Assembly: GCA_014655195.1 (NCBI GenBank)
Contig: BNBH01000004.1
Coordinates: 124,001 to 188,000, forward strand
Length of the DNA: 64,000 bases
Direction: 5' to 3'
Origin: Streptomyces cellulosae
Lineage (GTDB): Bacteria; Actinomycetota; Actinomycetes; Streptomycetales; Streptomycetaceae
The notes below the pieces were generated by a model that saw only the letters and a program-made list of their open reading frames with translations, was not told the DNA's origin and did not search any database. The stretch's first letter is position 1. Each line of letters opens with the position of its first letter. A program made the position numbers and the translations under genes. Shown here in pieces: positions 10,178 to 19,530 of the stretch.

Positions 10178-11055
10178 GCGGGGGCTCCCCCGGTCGGGAT
10201 GTGCTTGGTGAACTCGTCGTGCCCCGGCCAGGCGAGGACGATCTCGCCGTCCACCAGGCGCGCGGTGGCCAGCACCGGCGTGAGGTCCCGCGCGGGCGCC
10301 GCGTCGAGCGCCTCCGCGGCCGTGCCGTACGCGGTGAGCTGGCGCAGGGTCGCGATCGTCGGGGGCATCATCAGCAGTTCGCCCCGGTCGTAGCCGTCGG
10401 CCGCCTCGCGCGGGGTGATCCACACCGTGCGGTCGGCCTCCGTGGAGGCGTTGCGGGTGCGCTGGCCCTCGGGGAGGGCGGCGACGAAGAACCAGGTGTC
10501 GTAGCGGCGCGGCTCGAACTCGGGGGTGATCCAGCGGGTCCAGGCGCCCAGCAGGTCGGAGCGCAGCACCAGGCCGCGCCGGTCGAGGAACTCCGCGAAG
10601 GACAGCTCGCGCGCGACGAGCGCGGCGCGGTCCGCCTCCCAGTCCGCGCCGGTGGTGTCGCCGACGACGGCGTCCGGGGCGGGGCCCGCGAGGAGCACGC
10701 CGGCCTCCTCGTACGTCTCCCGCACGGCCGCGCAGACGATCGCCTGGGCGCCGGCGCGGTCCACGCCGAGCCGGTCGGCCCACCAGTCGAGCGAGGGCCC
10801 GGCCCAGCGGACGTGCCGCTCGTCGTCGCGCGGGTCGACGCCGCCGCCGGGATAGGCGTACGCGCCGCCCGCGAACGCCATGGACGTACGGCGGCGCAGC
10901 ATGTGCACGGCGGGCCCGGCGCCGGTGTCCTTGAGGAGCATGACGGTGGCCGCCCGTTTCGGCGCGACGGGTGTGAGTTCACCGCTCGCCAGCGCTCTGA
11001 TCCGCCCGGGCCACTCCGGCGGGTACCACTGCCCCCCAGCCTGCGCATTCGCCAT
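10174..11055 (-). CDS. NUDIX hydrolase
   Basis: The 293-residue protein begins with a short region, then AYPGGGVDPRD opens a Nudix box. The box is interrupted by about 30 residues before its catalytic half AAVRETYEEAGVLL. Such split boxes occur in NUDT19-like acyl-CoA or nucleotide pyrophosphatases; the substrate cannot be read from sequence. The ATG at 11055 gives a sensible N-terminus (MANAQAGGQW). The 3' end overlaps the MBL hydrolase start by four bases. Confidence 0.82.
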   Translation of the reverse strand: MANAQAGGQWYPPEWPGRIRALASGELTPVAPKRAATVMLLKDTGAGPAVHMLRRRTSMAFAGGAYAYPGGGVDPRDDERHVRWAGPSLDWWADRLGVDRAGAQAIVCAAVRETYEEAGVLLAGPAPDAVVGDTTGADWEADRAALVARELSFAEFLDRRGLVLRSDLLGAWTRWITPEFEPRRYDTWFFVAALPEGQRTRNASTEADRTVWITPREAADGYDRGELLMMPPTIATLRQLTAYGTAAEALDAAPARDLTPVLATARLVDGEIVLAWPGHDEFTKHIPTGGAPA

Positions 11056-11487
11056 GGCCGGAGGCTATCCCGAGACGCCCGGATGTTCGAGTGCCCCTGG
11101 GGACGGAGGCGACGCGGGGTGACCCGGCGGGCCGGGGGCACACTCATGGTCCGGGCAACCGGGCCGCCGAGGTAACCGCGACCGGTGGGGCGGCCGGGCG
11201 GGAGACAGCGGGTGCACCTCCGAGGACCGGGCGATCGTCCTCTGCCCGCAACAGCGAACGGCCCCTGACGGGGCGGCGGCCCGACAGCCCGGGCCCGCCG
11301 GCAGGGGGCCCTGGCGGCCGGACGGCTCGGGACGACCGCCCTCGCCCCGACGAGTGGGGCACCCGAGCCCACGCCCCGCCGGAGGCCGAACGCACCGCGC
11401 CCCGGCAGGCGCGGGGCCGGCCGGGGCGGCGTACGGCGACGGCGGGAGCGTGGCCCGGAGGACATCCGGGGGCGGCCGCCCGGAGGG
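11056..11487. other. 432-bp GC-rich region without a recognised gene
   Basis: Very GC-rich sequence lies between the NUDIX start and the ridA stop, both genes reading leftwards. It should hold the NUDIX promoter. I see no tRNA, no clear terminator and no credible small gene; the open frames are Arg/Pro/Gly-rich artefacts of composition. Confidence 0.5.
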
Positions 11488-11958
11488 TCAGGCCTCCGTG
11501 AGTTCCACCTGCATCTCGACCTCGACCGGCGCGTCCAGCGGCAGGACCGCGACGCCGACCGCGCTGCGGGCGTGCACGCCCTTGTCGCCGAGCACCTCGC
11601 CCAGGAGTTCGCTGGCGCCGTTGACGACGGCCGGCTGGCCGGTGAAGTCCGCGGCGGAGGCGACGAAGCCGACGACCTTCACCACGCGCGCGACGCGGTC
11701 CAGGTCACCGGCGACGGACTTGACCGCGGCGAGCGCGTTCAGCGCGCAGGTGCGGGCCAGGTCCTTGGCCTCCTCGGGGGTGACCTCCGCGCCGACCTTG
11801 CCGGTCACCGGCAGCTTGCCGTCCACCATCGGCAGCTGACCGGAGGTGAACACGTACCGGCCGGAGACGACGGCGGGCTGGTAGGAGGCGAGCGGCGGGA
11901 CGACCTCGGGCAGGCTCAGGCCCAGCTCGGCCAGCCGCGACTCGACGACGCCGCTCAT
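11488..11958 (-). CDS. RidA-family protein
   Basis: The 156-residue protein belongs to the YjgF/YER057c/UK114 family of enamine/imine deaminases. Family features include SGRYVFTSGQLPMVDGKL, ARTCALNALAAVKSVAGDLD and the C-terminal VEVEMQVELTEA. It lies towards the longer end of the family. The ATG at 11958 overlaps the stop of the tiny DUF4177-type gene as ATGA, so the start is well supported. Confidence 0.88.
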   Translation of the reverse strand: MSGVVESRLAELGLSLPEVVPPLASYQPAVVSGRYVFTSGQLPMVDGKLPVTGKVGAEVTPEEAKDLARTCALNALAAVKSVAGDLDRVARVVKVVGFVASAADFTGQPAVVNGASELLGEVLGDKGVHARSAVGVAVLPLDAPVEVEMQVELTEA

Positions 11959-12116
11959 GCCTGCTTCTCGCGCTTCAGGTAGGCCACCAGCTGCTCGGGG
12001 TTGTTCGGCCCGGGCACGACCTGGACGAGCTCCCAGCCGTCCTCGCCCCAGGTGTCCAGAATCTGCTTCGTCGCGTGGACGAGCAGCGGCACAGTCGCGT
12101 ATTCCCACTTGGTCAT
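11955..12116 (-). CDS. DUF4177-like small protein
   Basis: This 53-residue protein starts MTKWEYATVPLLVHATKQIL and continues with DTWGEDGWELVQVVPG, the pattern of the DUF4177 family (W-E-Y near the start, GWELV in the middle). Function is unknown. It is translationally coupled to ridA by an ATGA overlap and is divergent from the first ArsA-like ATPase gene 127 bp away. Confidence 0.8.
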   Translation of the reverse strand: MTKWEYATVPLLVHATKQILDTWGEDGWELVQVVPGPNNPEQLVAYLKREKQA

Positions 12117-12243
12117 GCGGCCGACTCTAGCCGCTGCCGCGCCCGCCGCCCGCGTCGCCGTCACCCCCGGCCGGACGGCACACGGAGGCGGGAACGTCAC
12201 CCGGAGCCGCCGCCACGCGCGGTGAGCATTTAGGCTCGAAGGC

Positions 12244-13221
12244 GTGAGCAGGCTCCAGGTCGTGAGTGGCAAGGGCGGAACCGGCAAGACCACGGTGGCC
12301 GCCGCTCTGGCGCTGGCCCTGGCCGAGGAGGGGAAGCGGACGCTTCTCGTCGAGGTCGAGGGCCGGCAGGGCATCGCGCAGCTCTTCGAGACGCAGGCGC
12401 TGCCGTACGAGGAGCGGAAGATCGCCGTCGCTCCCGGGGGCGGGGAGGTGTTCGCCCTCGCCATCGACCCCGAACTGGCCCTTCTGGACTACCTCCAGAT
12501 GTTCTACAAGCTCGGCAGCGCCGGCCGCGCCCTGCGCAAGCTCGGCGCGATCGACTTCGCCACCACCATCGCCCCCGGCGTACGGGACGTACTGCTCACC
12601 GGCAAGGCGTGCGAGGCGGTGCGGCGCAAGGACCGCGGCGGCCGGTTCGTCTACGACTACGTCGTGATGGACGCCCCGCCGACCGGCCGCATCACCCGCT
12701 TCCTCAACGTCAACGACGAGGTGGCCGGGCTCGCCAAGATCGGCCCGATACACAATCAGGCGCAGGCCGTCATGCGCGTGCTGAAGTCGCCGGAGACGGC
12801 CGTGCACCTGGTCACCCTGCTGGAGGAGATGCCGGTCCAGGAGACCGCGGACGGCATCGCGGAACTGCGCGCGGCCCGGCTGCCGGTGGGACGGGTCATC
12901 GTGAACATGGTGCGGCCGCAGGTGCTGGACGCCGCCGACCTGGAACTCGTCGGGAGCGTCCCCCGTTCCGCCGTGGCGCGCACGCTGTCCTCGGCCGGGC
13001 TCGGCGGCGCACGGCGCGGCGGGCACGCGGAGCGGCTGGTGGAGCCGCTGCTCGCGCAGGCGGAGGAGTACGCCGAGCGGTACGCGCTGGAGACCGAGCA
13101 GCGGGCCGTGCTGGCCGACCTGGGCGTGCCGCTGCACGAACTCCCGCTGCTGGCCGAGGGGATGGACCTGGCCGGGCTGTACGCGCTGGCGCGGAAGCTG
13201 CGCGGGCAGGGCGTGTCATGA
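12244..13221 (+). CDS. ArsA-family ATPase, first of a pair
   Basis: The 325-residue P-loop ATPase has the deviant Walker A SGKGGTGKTTVAAAL at residues 8-22 and a switch region VVMDAPPTGRITRFL. Such ArsA/Get3-type proteins occur as side-by-side pairs next to wblA in actinobacteria. In mycobacteria paired ArsA-like proteins bound to a Wbl neighbour have been studied, and they are not arsenite pumps. The GTG at 12244 lies four bases after GAAGGC, a weak ribosome site. The second ATPase follows after 85 bp. Confidence 0.87.
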   Translation: MSRLQVVSGKGGTGKTTVAAALALALAEEGKRTLLVEVEGRQGIAQLFETQALPYEERKIAVAPGGGEVFALAIDPELALLDYLQMFYKLGSAGRALRKLGAIDFATTIAPGVRDVLLTGKACEAVRRKDRGGRFVYDYVVMDAPPTGRITRFLNVNDEVAGLAKIGPIHNQAQAVMRVLKSPETAVHLVTLLEEMPVQETADGIAELRAARLPVGRVIVNMVRPQVLDAADLELVGSVPRSAVARTLSSAGLGGARRGGHAERLVEPLLAQAEEYAERYALETEQRAVLADLGVPLHELPLLAEGMDLAGLYALARKLRGQGVS

Positions 13222-13306
13222 GCGGCCACACCCGTTCCTCGGACCGTCACCCGCGCCACCGCGTCGCCCCCGTCACGAGTCGGACCCACCGGAAGCAGGG
13301 GATGTC

Positions 13307-14701
13307 ATGAGCCGTCGTCCGGAACCGGCGCAGGACCAGGACCCGGTCCGTGAGCACCTCTCGCCCGCCCGCGCGCTGGAGATCGATCCGCTGATCGAGA
13401 ACCCGGACACCCGGATCGTGGTGTGCTGCGGCTCGGGCGGAGTCGGCAAGACGACCACGGCCGCGGCGCTGGGCCTGCGGGCGGCGGAGCGGGGCCGCAA
13501 GGTGGTGGTCCTCACCATCGACCCGGCGCGCCGGCTCGCCCAGTCCATGGGCATCGACTCCCTCGACAACACCCCGCGCCGGGTGAAGGGCATCGACGAC
13601 TCCGCGGGCGGCGAACTGCACGCCATGATGCTCGACATGAAGCGCACCTTCGACGAGATCGTCGAGGCGCACGCGGACCCCGAGCGGGCCGCCGCGATTC
13701 TGGGCAACCCCTTCTACCAGTCGCTCTCCGCGGGCTTCGCCGGCACACAGGAGTACATGGCGATGGAGAAGCTGGGGCAGCTGCGCTCGCGGGACGAGTG
13801 GGACCTGATCGTGGTCGACACCCCGCCGTCGCGTTCCGCGCTGGACTTCCTGGACGCGCCCAAGCGGCTCGGCTCCTTCCTCGACGGCAAGCTGATCCGG
13901 GTGCTGCTGGCGCCGGCGAAGATGGGCGGCCGGGCGGGGATGAAGTTCCTGAACGTCGGGATGTCGATGATGACCGGCGCGCTCGGCAAGGTGCTCGGCG
14001 GTCAGCTGCTGCGGGACGTGCAGACGTTCGTGGCGGCGATGGACTCCATGTTCGGCGGGTTCCGGACGCGCGCGGACGCCACGTACAAGCTGCTCCAGGC
14101 GCCGGGCACGGCGTTCCTCGTCGTCGCGGCGCCGGAGCGGGACGCGCTGCGGGAGGCCGCGTACTTCGTGGAGCGGCTGGCCGCGGAGGACATGCCGCTG
14201 GCGGGCCTGGTGCTGAACCGGGTGCACGGCAGCGGGGCCGGCCGGCTGTCGGCGGAGCGGGCGCTGGCCGCCGCGGAAAATCTTGAGGACTCCCGCATTG
14301 TGGATCAGCCGGACGGGAAAGCTGGACTTCGTAACTCTCCCGACACGTACGGCAGTTCAGAATCACCCGCGCGTAACGTCACCGACGGAGGCTCCCCCGC
14401 CACCGAGGACGCCGAGGGCGCGGCTCCCGAGGACGGACCGACTGAATCGACCGAACCCACCGCACCGGACGGCTCGCGCTCGGTGGAGCGCCTCACCGCC
14501 GGTCTGCTGAGGCTGCACGCGGAGCGCATGCAGTTGCTCGAGCGCGAGCGGCGCACGCGAGACCGCTTCACGGCGCTCCACCCCGAGGTGGCGATGACCG
14601 AGGTGGCCGCCCTGCCCGGCGACGTCCACGACCTCGCGGGCCTGCGCGACATCGGCGAGCGGCTGGCCGCCGGGGGCACGGAGCTGCCGGGTACGGCGTG
14701 A
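13307..14701 (+). CDS. ArsA-family ATPase, second of the pair
   Basis: The 464-residue P-loop protein has Walker A CGSGGVGKTTTAAALGL near residue 45 and IVVDTPPSRSALDFLDAP as switch II. The ATPase domain runs to about residue 325. A low-complexity Ser/Thr/Glu/Pro linker (about residues 323-390) with lower GC than its surroundings follows, and the C-terminal 75 residues return to a conserved helical segment. It probably forms a heterodimer with the upstream ATPase; that is inferred from pairing. The ATG at 13307 has AGCAGGGGATGTC upstream. Confidence 0.87.
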   Translation: MSRRPEPAQDQDPVREHLSPARALEIDPLIENPDTRIVVCCGSGGVGKTTTAAALGLRAAERGRKVVVLTIDPARRLAQSMGIDSLDNTPRRVKGIDDSAGGELHAMMLDMKRTFDEIVEAHADPERAAAILGNPFYQSLSAGFAGTQEYMAMEKLGQLRSRDEWDLIVVDTPPSRSALDFLDAPKRLGSFLDGKLIRVLLAPAKMGGRAGMKFLNVGMSMMTGALGKVLGGQLLRDVQTFVAAMDSMFGGFRTRADATYKLLQAPGTAFLVVAAPERDALREAAYFVERLAAEDMPLAGLVLNRVHGSGAGRLSAERALAAAENLEDSRIVDQPDGKAGLRNSPDTYGSSESPARNVTDGGSPATEDAEGAAPEDGPTESTEPTAPDGSRSVERLTAGLLRLHAERMQLLERERRTRDRFTALHPEVAMTEVAALPGDVHDLAGLRDIGERLAAGGTELPGTA

Positions 14702-14717
14702 GGGGCGCGCGGGTACG

Positions 14718-14755
14718 CCTGTTGGGCGTGCGCGTGTACGCCCCCGCCCAACAGG
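14718..14755. terminator. terminator after the ArsA pair
   Basis: A perfect 11-bp stem (CCTGTTGGGCG/CGCCCAACAGG) with a 16-base loop begins 17 bp after the stop codon. Confidence 0.7.
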
Positions 14756-14828
14756 GGCGCCCCCGCGCACGACAAGGCGCCCCGGGACCACCCGGACTAC
14801 CGCCCACCGCCGAAGGTGAACCGCGTGG

Positions 14829-14848
14829 GCCCGGTCACGGGACCGGGC
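14829..14848. terminator. hairpin after wblA
   Basis: An 8-bp stem (GCCCGGTC/GACCGGGC) with a 4-base loop lies 38 bp beyond the wblA stop and probably ends transcription from that side. Confidence 0.55.
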
Positions 14849-14885
14849 ACGCCGAGGACCCCCCGAGAGCCCTCACCGAGAGCTC

Positions 14886-15224
14886 TCAGCTCACCGCGGC
14901 GTAGTCCTCGTAGACCTGGTCGTCGTTGAGCGGCACGACGCCCGTGCCGCGCTCGTACTCCGAGCGCGCGGTCTCCAGCAGCCGGCGCCAGGAGGTCACG
15001 GTGGGCCGCCGGCGCAGCAGCGCACGGCGCTCGCGCTCCGTCATGCCTCCCCACACGCCGAACTCGACGCGGTTGTCCAGCGCGTCCGCCAGGCACTCCG
15101 TGCGCACCGGGCAGCCGGTGCACACCGCCTTGGCCCTGTTCTGCGCTGCTCCTTGAACGAACAGTTCATCCGGATCGGTAGTGCGGCAGGCAGCCTGCGC
15201 ACTCCAGTCGGTAACCCAGCCCAT
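14886..15224 (-). CDS. wblA: WhiB-like protein WblA
   Basis: The 112-residue WhiB-family Fe-S protein has cluster ligands at Cys13, Cys35, Cys38 and Cys44 (C-X21-C-X2-C-X5-C), then GVWGG at 56-60 and a basic ERRALLRRR segment that contacts sigma factor or DNA. Sequence and length match my memory of S. coelicolor WblA (SCO3579), a pleiotropic regulator that represses antibiotic production and promotes sporulation. The ATG at 15224 (MGWVTDW) is preferred over an in-frame start at 15281 on family length. It is convergent with the ArsA pair and divergent from the PBP gene. Confidence 0.95.
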   Translation of the reverse strand: MGWVTDWSAQAACRTTDPDELFVQGAAQNRAKAVCTGCPVRTECLADALDNRVEFGVWGGMTERERRALLRRRPTVTSWRRLLETARSEYERGTGVVPLNDDQVYEDYAAVS

Positions 15225-15652
15225 ACCGGCGCCGTCCTCTCCCGAATCGAGGCTCCCCCACGGCGGCAGCGGCATATTCACCGCCGCCAGTTGAGGACGT
15301 TACGGAAGGTGGGCACAGCGCAACACCCCCAGCGGGCCCAATCTTGAATGGTCCGAACGGACTATGGGTAAGCGGCAGATCACCCGGGGGAGTGAGGGGG
15401 CGACATGCGTGACAAAAGGGGCGTTGCGGGTCAGTTCAGTTGCGTCACAACGGGCACCGCGTGACACACGAGGCGATCCGGACACGGTCTCCACGCTCCT
15501 CGACCGAACGCATACGAAGAATGTCGAGAAGATCCGGAACGATTCGGGGTCGCCGGACGTATTGATACGTGGCCTCACTGCTGTGACAGTTGAGTGCAGC
15601 TTAGGCCAAGGCATATACGCTTGTCCGGCGAATGAGAACGTAGGCTGCTCCC
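15225..15652. other. 428-bp divergent control region of wblA and the PBP gene
   Basis: No gene is seen. The half nearest the PBP gene is comparatively AT-rich. TTGAGT (15590-15595) and TATACG (15614-15619), 18 bp apart, form a plausible vegetative promoter for the PBP gene with a leader of about 27 bases. A loose inverted arrangement GTCAC ... GTGAC near 15443-15463 could bind a regulator. The long spacing from wblA fits its known complex developmental control. Confidence 0.5.
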
Positions 15653-17926
15653 ATGCCAAAGAAGCGCTCGGGCGGTGGTCTGTCCTCCACGCAGCAGGCC
15701 GCCAAGTTCCTCGGTGTCAGTGTCCTGTCCGGTGCCGTCCTGGCCGGCATCGCGCTGCCCGCCGTGGGCGCGCTGGGCCTGGCGGCGAAGGGGTCGGTGG
15801 AGAGCTTCGACGAGCTCCCGGCCGCTCTGAAGACGCCGCCGCTGAGCCAGCGCACCACCATCCTCGACGCCGACGGCGGCCTGATCGCCACCGTCTACTC
15901 GCGCGACCGCACGGTGGTGGAGCTCAAGGACATCTCGCCGTACATGCAGAAGGCGATCGTCGCCATCGAGGACTCGCGGTTCTACGAGCACGGGGCGATC
16001 GACCTCAAGGGCGTGCTGCGCGCGCTCAACAAGAACGCCCGCAGCGGTGAGGTCTCCGAGGGCGCCTCGACGCTCACCCAGCAGTACGTGAAGAACGTCT
16101 TCGTCGAGGAGGCGGGCGACGACCCGACGAAGGTCGCGCAGGCCACCCAGCAGACGATCGGCCGCAAGATCCAGGAGCTGAAGTACGCGATCCAGGTCGA
16201 GGAGGAGCTGGGCAAGAAGAAGATCCTCGAGAACTACCTGAACATCACGTTCTTCGGCCAGCAGGCGTACGGCGTCGAGGCCGCGTCCCAGCGCTACTTC
16301 TCCAAGCCGGCCAAGGATCTCAACCTCCAGGAGGCCGCGCTCCTCGCCGGCATCGTCCAGTCGCCGAGCCGCTACGACCCGGTCAACGACGAGGCCGAGG
16401 CGAAGAAGCGGCGCAACGTCGTGCTGAAGCGGATGGCCGAGGTCGGGGACGTGTCTCCGGAGGACGCCGCCGAGGCGATGCGCTCCCCGCTGGGCCTCAA
16501 GGTCAGCGAGCCGAAGAACGGCTGCATCACCGCGGCCAAGGGCGCGGGCTTCTTCTGCAAGTACGTGGAGAAGGTGTTCCTCAACGACCCGGTCTTCGGC
16601 AAGACCCGCGAGGAGCGGGCGAAGATCTGGAACCAGGGCGGCCTGACCATCCGCACCACGCTGGACCCGCAGGCCCAGGAGTCGGTGCAGGAGTCGCTCA
16701 AGAACCACGTCTACGAGTCGGACAACGTCGCCGCCGCGTCCACGCTGGTCGAGCCGGGCACCGGCAAGATCGTCGCGATGGGCCAGTCGAAGCCGTACGG
16801 CTACGGCAAGAACCAGACGGAGATCAACTTCTCCGTGGACTTCGCCTGGGGCGGCTCCAACTTCGGCTTCCCGACCGGTTCGACGTTCAAGCCGTTCGTG
16901 GCCGCCGCCGCCCTGGAGGAGGGCCGGCCGCCGACGCAGGAGTACTCCGCGCCGTACGAGATGCCGTACCCGGACACCGTCCGCGGCTGTGAGAAGCCGT
17001 GGGTGAACGACGGCGACTACAAGCTGGAGAACGAGAACGAGACCGAGGTCGGGCCGTACGCCCTGAAGGAGGCGATGGCCAAGTCGGTCAACACCTACTT
17101 CGTGCAGATGATCGAGGACATCGGGATGTGCCCGGTGGTCACCATGACCGACAAGCTCGGCGTGGTCCAGGGCAACGGGGACAAGATCCCCGAGGTGCCG
17201 TCCTCGATGACCCTCGGCTCCACCGGTCTGTCGCCCCTCACCATGGCGAGCGCCTACGCGGCCTTCGCCTCCCGGGGCATGTACTGCACGCCGGTCGCCA
17301 TCGAGTCGATCACCCAGAAGACGGGTAACCAGTCGCAGTCCCTGCCGGTCCCGAAGTCCACGTGCTCGCGCGCGATGAGCGAGAAGACGGCGGACACGGT
17401 GAACGAGCTACTCAGGGGCGTGATCGACTCCGGTACGGGTCAGCAGGCCGGGCTCTCGGGCCGCGACAACGCCGGTAAGACGGGTACGACGGACGAGCGC
17501 AGGAACGCCTGGTTCGTCGGCTACACGCCGAACCTGTCGGGTGCCGTGTGGGTGGGCAGCGCCAGCCAGAAGGTGAAGATGCGGGACATCAGCATCGGCG
17601 GCCAGTACCACGAGCTGGTCTTCGGCGGCGCCGTCCCGGGCCCCATCTGGCGTGACGCGATGTCCGGCGCGCTGGAGGGCAAGGACGCCCCTGGGTTCAA
17701 CCGGGTGCACATCCCGGACGCGAAGAAGCCCAAGGACCGCGACCGTGACCGGGGCCGTGACGACGACGGCAAGGGCGACGACGGCTTCATCGGCGGCCTG
17801 ATCAGCGGCGGCAACGGCAACGGCAATGGCAACGGGGGCGGCAACGGCGGCCAGCCGGACCCGACCTTCTCCATCCCGGAGGGCTTCATCCAGGGCCCTG
17901 GCAACGGGCCGGGAGGCCGCGACTGA
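15653..17926 (+). CDS. class A penicillin-binding protein
   Basis: This 757-residue bifunctional peptidoglycan synthase starts with a basic N-terminus and one membrane anchor (about residues 15-42). A GT51 glycosyltransferase domain follows, with Glu106 in EDSRFYEHG and the GASTLTQQ motif. The transpeptidase domain has Ser410 in STFK, an SVN motif and Lys609 in KTGTT. The C-terminal 80 or so residues are a charged Lys/Arg/Asp run followed by a Gly/Asn-rich tail, expected outside the cell. The likely promoter is at 15590-15619, and a strong terminator follows the stop. Confidence 0.94.
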   Translation: MPKKRSGGGLSSTQQAAKFLGVSVLSGAVLAGIALPAVGALGLAAKGSVESFDELPAALKTPPLSQRTTILDADGGLIATVYSRDRTVVELKDISPYMQKAIVAIEDSRFYEHGAIDLKGVLRALNKNARSGEVSEGASTLTQQYVKNVFVEEAGDDPTKVAQATQQTIGRKIQELKYAIQVEEELGKKKILENYLNITFFGQQAYGVEAASQRYFSKPAKDLNLQEAALLAGIVQSPSRYDPVNDEAEAKKRRNVVLKRMAEVGDVSPEDAAEAMRSPLGLKVSEPKNGCITAAKGAGFFCKYVEKVFLNDPVFGKTREERAKIWNQGGLTIRTTLDPQAQESVQESLKNHVYESDNVAAASTLVEPGTGKIVAMGQSKPYGYGKNQTEINFSVDFAWGGSNFGFPTGSTFKPFVAAAALEEGRPPTQEYSAPYEMPYPDTVRGCEKPWVNDGDYKLENENETEVGPYALKEAMAKSVNTYFVQMIEDIGMCPVVTMTDKLGVVQGNGDKIPEVPSSMTLGSTGLSPLTMASAYAAFASRGMYCTPVAIESITQKTGNQSQSLPVPKSTCSRAMSEKTADTVNELLRGVIDSGTGQQAGLSGRDNAGKTGTTDERRNAWFVGYTPNLSGAVWVGSASQKVKMRDISIGGQYHELVFGGAVPGPIWRDAMSGALEGKDAPGFNRVHIPDAKKPKDRDRDRGRDDDGKGDDGFIGGLISGGNGNGNGNGGGNGGQPDPTFSIPEGFIQGPGNGPGGRD

Positions 17927-17941
17927 CGACGGTCGTCCGAC

Positions 17942-17989
17942 AACGGGCTGCGGCCCCTTCCCCGTCCGGGGAAGGGGCCGCAGCCCGTT
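17942..17989. terminator. very strong bidirectional terminator
   Basis: A perfect 22-bp stem with a 4-base loop (GTCC at 17964-17967) lies between the convergent PBP and yqeY genes. Confidence 0.93.
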
Positions 17990-18017
17990 CGTGGCCGTAG
18001 GCCGTCGTTACGGCGTC

Positions 18018-18482
18018 TCAGCCGGCCAGCAGCTTCTTCACCGCGGCGGCCACCCGGCCGCCCTCCGCCTGACCGGCGACCTTCGGGTTCACGATCTTCA
18101 TGACGGCGCCCATGGCGCGCGGCCCCTCGGCGCCGGCGGCGCGGGCCTCCTCGACCGCCTGCGCGACGATCGCGTTCAGCTCGTCGTCGGACAGCTGCTT
18201 GGGCAGGTACGTGGCCAGCACCTCGCCCTCCGCCTTCTCCCGCTCGGCCTGCTCGGGACGGCCGCCCTGCGCGAAGGCGTCGGCCGCCTCACGGCGCTTC
18301 TTGGCCTCGCGGGCGATCACCTTCTGCACCTCGTCGTCGGAGAGCTCGCGCTTCTCCTTGCCCGCGACCTCCTCCTTGGTGATCGCGGCGAGCGTCAGCC
18401 GGAGCGTCGAGGAGCGGAGCTCGTCGCGCTCCTTGATCGCGGCGTTGAGGTCATCCTGCAGCTTCGACTTGAGCGTGGTCAT
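18018..18482 (-). CDS. GatB/YqeY-domain protein
   Basis: The 154-residue protein of the YqeY family opens with TTLKSKLQDDLNAAIKERDE. It has the family features EAEREKAEGEVLATYLPKQL (as QAEREKAEGE here) and MGAVMKIVNPKVAGQAEGGR near the end. The domain resembles the tRNA-binding tail of GatB, but the cellular role is unsettled. It starts with ATG at 18482 and is divergent from the phosphoesterase gene. Confidence 0.92.
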   Translation of the reverse strand: MTTLKSKLQDDLNAAIKERDELRSSTLRLTLAAITKEEVAGKEKRELSDDEVQKVIAREAKKRREAADAFAQGGRPEQAEREKAEGEVLATYLPKQLSDDELNAIVAQAVEEARAAGAEGPRAMGAVMKIVNPKVAGQAEGGRVAAAVKKLLAG

Positions 18483-18592
18483 GACTTGATTGTCGCAGGT
18501 GCGGCCGCGGCTGCGCCTGCTGATTTGAGGGGCGTACCAGTTGGCCCCGAGGGTCGTACGGAGGAACCGTCAGGGTCTGACACGATGGGCCC

Positions 18593-19516
18593 ATGCGCGC
18601 GCGATACCGAATCCCCCTGGGAATCACGGCGGCCGGCGCCGCCGGACTGCTCTACGCCGCGGGCTTCGAGGCCCGCTCCTTCCGACTCCGACGGGTGACC
18701 GTCCCCGTCCTCCCCTCCGGGATGCGTCCCCTGCGCGTGCTGCAGGTGTCCGACATCCACATGGTCGGCGGCCAGCGCAAGAAGCAGCGGTGGCTGCGCT
18801 CGCTGGCGGGCCTGCGCCCCGACTTCGTGATCAACACGGGTGACAACCTGTCCGACCCCGAGGGCGTCCCCGAGGTCCTGGACGCGCTCGGCCCGCTGAT
18901 GGAGTTCCCCGGCGCGTACGTCTTCGGCTCCAACGACTACTACGGCCCCCGGCTGCGCAACCCCGCCCGCTACCTGGTCGAGAAGGTGCAGGGCCGCCAC
19001 GGCCTGAACGGCAACCCGCCGGTCGTCGACGCCGTCCACAACCCGTGGGAGGACCTGCGGGACGGCTTCGACTCGGCGGGCTGGCTCAACCTCACCAACA
19101 CGCGGGGCACCCTGAAGATCGAGGGCACGTCGATCGAGCTGACGGGACTGGACGACCCGCACATCAAGCGGGACCGGTACGCGGAGGTGGCGGGCGGCCC
19201 GTCGAGCGGGGCTGACTTCTCGATGGGCGTGGTGCACGCGCCGTACCTGCGGGTGCTGGACGCGTTCGCGGCGGACGGCTACCCGCTGATCCTCGCCGGC
19301 CACACGCACGGCGGACAGCTGTGCATCCCGTTCTACGGCGCCCTGGTCACCAACTGCGACCTGGACACGGACCGCGTGAAGGGCCTGTCCACGCACACGG
19401 CGGAGGGCCGCAGGTCGTACCTGCACGTCTCGGCGGGGTGCGGCACGAGCCGCTACACGCCGGTGCGGTTCGCGTGCCCGCCGGAGGCGACGCTGCTGAC
19501 GTTGGTCGGGCGCTGA
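18593..19516 (+). CDS. metallophosphoesterase with N-terminal membrane anchor
   Basis: The 307-residue protein has an N-terminal hydrophobic stretch (about residues 5-22), then calcineurin-like metal motifs: VSDIHMVGG, NTGDN, FGSNDYYG and AGHTHGGQ. This is the YkuE/YaeI-type layout of phosphoesterases that act near the membrane; the substrate is not evident. The ATG at 18593 begins MRARYRIPLG. Downstream lies an unusual 24-bp tandem repeat. Confidence 0.9.
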   Translation: MRARYRIPLGITAAGAAGLLYAAGFEARSFRLRRVTVPVLPSGMRPLRVLQVSDIHMVGGQRKKQRWLRSLAGLRPDFVINTGDNLSDPEGVPEVLDALGPLMEFPGAYVFGSNDYYGPRLRNPARYLVEKVQGRHGLNGNPPVVDAVHNPWEDLRDGFDSAGWLNLTNTRGTLKIEGTSIELTGLDDPHIKRDRYAEVAGGPSSGADFSMGVVHAPYLRVLDAFAADGYPLILAGHTHGGQLCIPFYGALVTNCDLDTDRVKGLSTHTAEGRRSYLHVSAGCGTSRYTPVRFACPPEATLLTLVGR

Positions 19517-19530
19517 GGCGAGGGCGAGGG

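Noticed and set aside
15443..15463. Crp site in the wblA/PBP interval (GTCAC ... GTGAC)
   Set aside because: The arrangement does not fit GTG-N6-CAC, so it is not called as a Crp operator.
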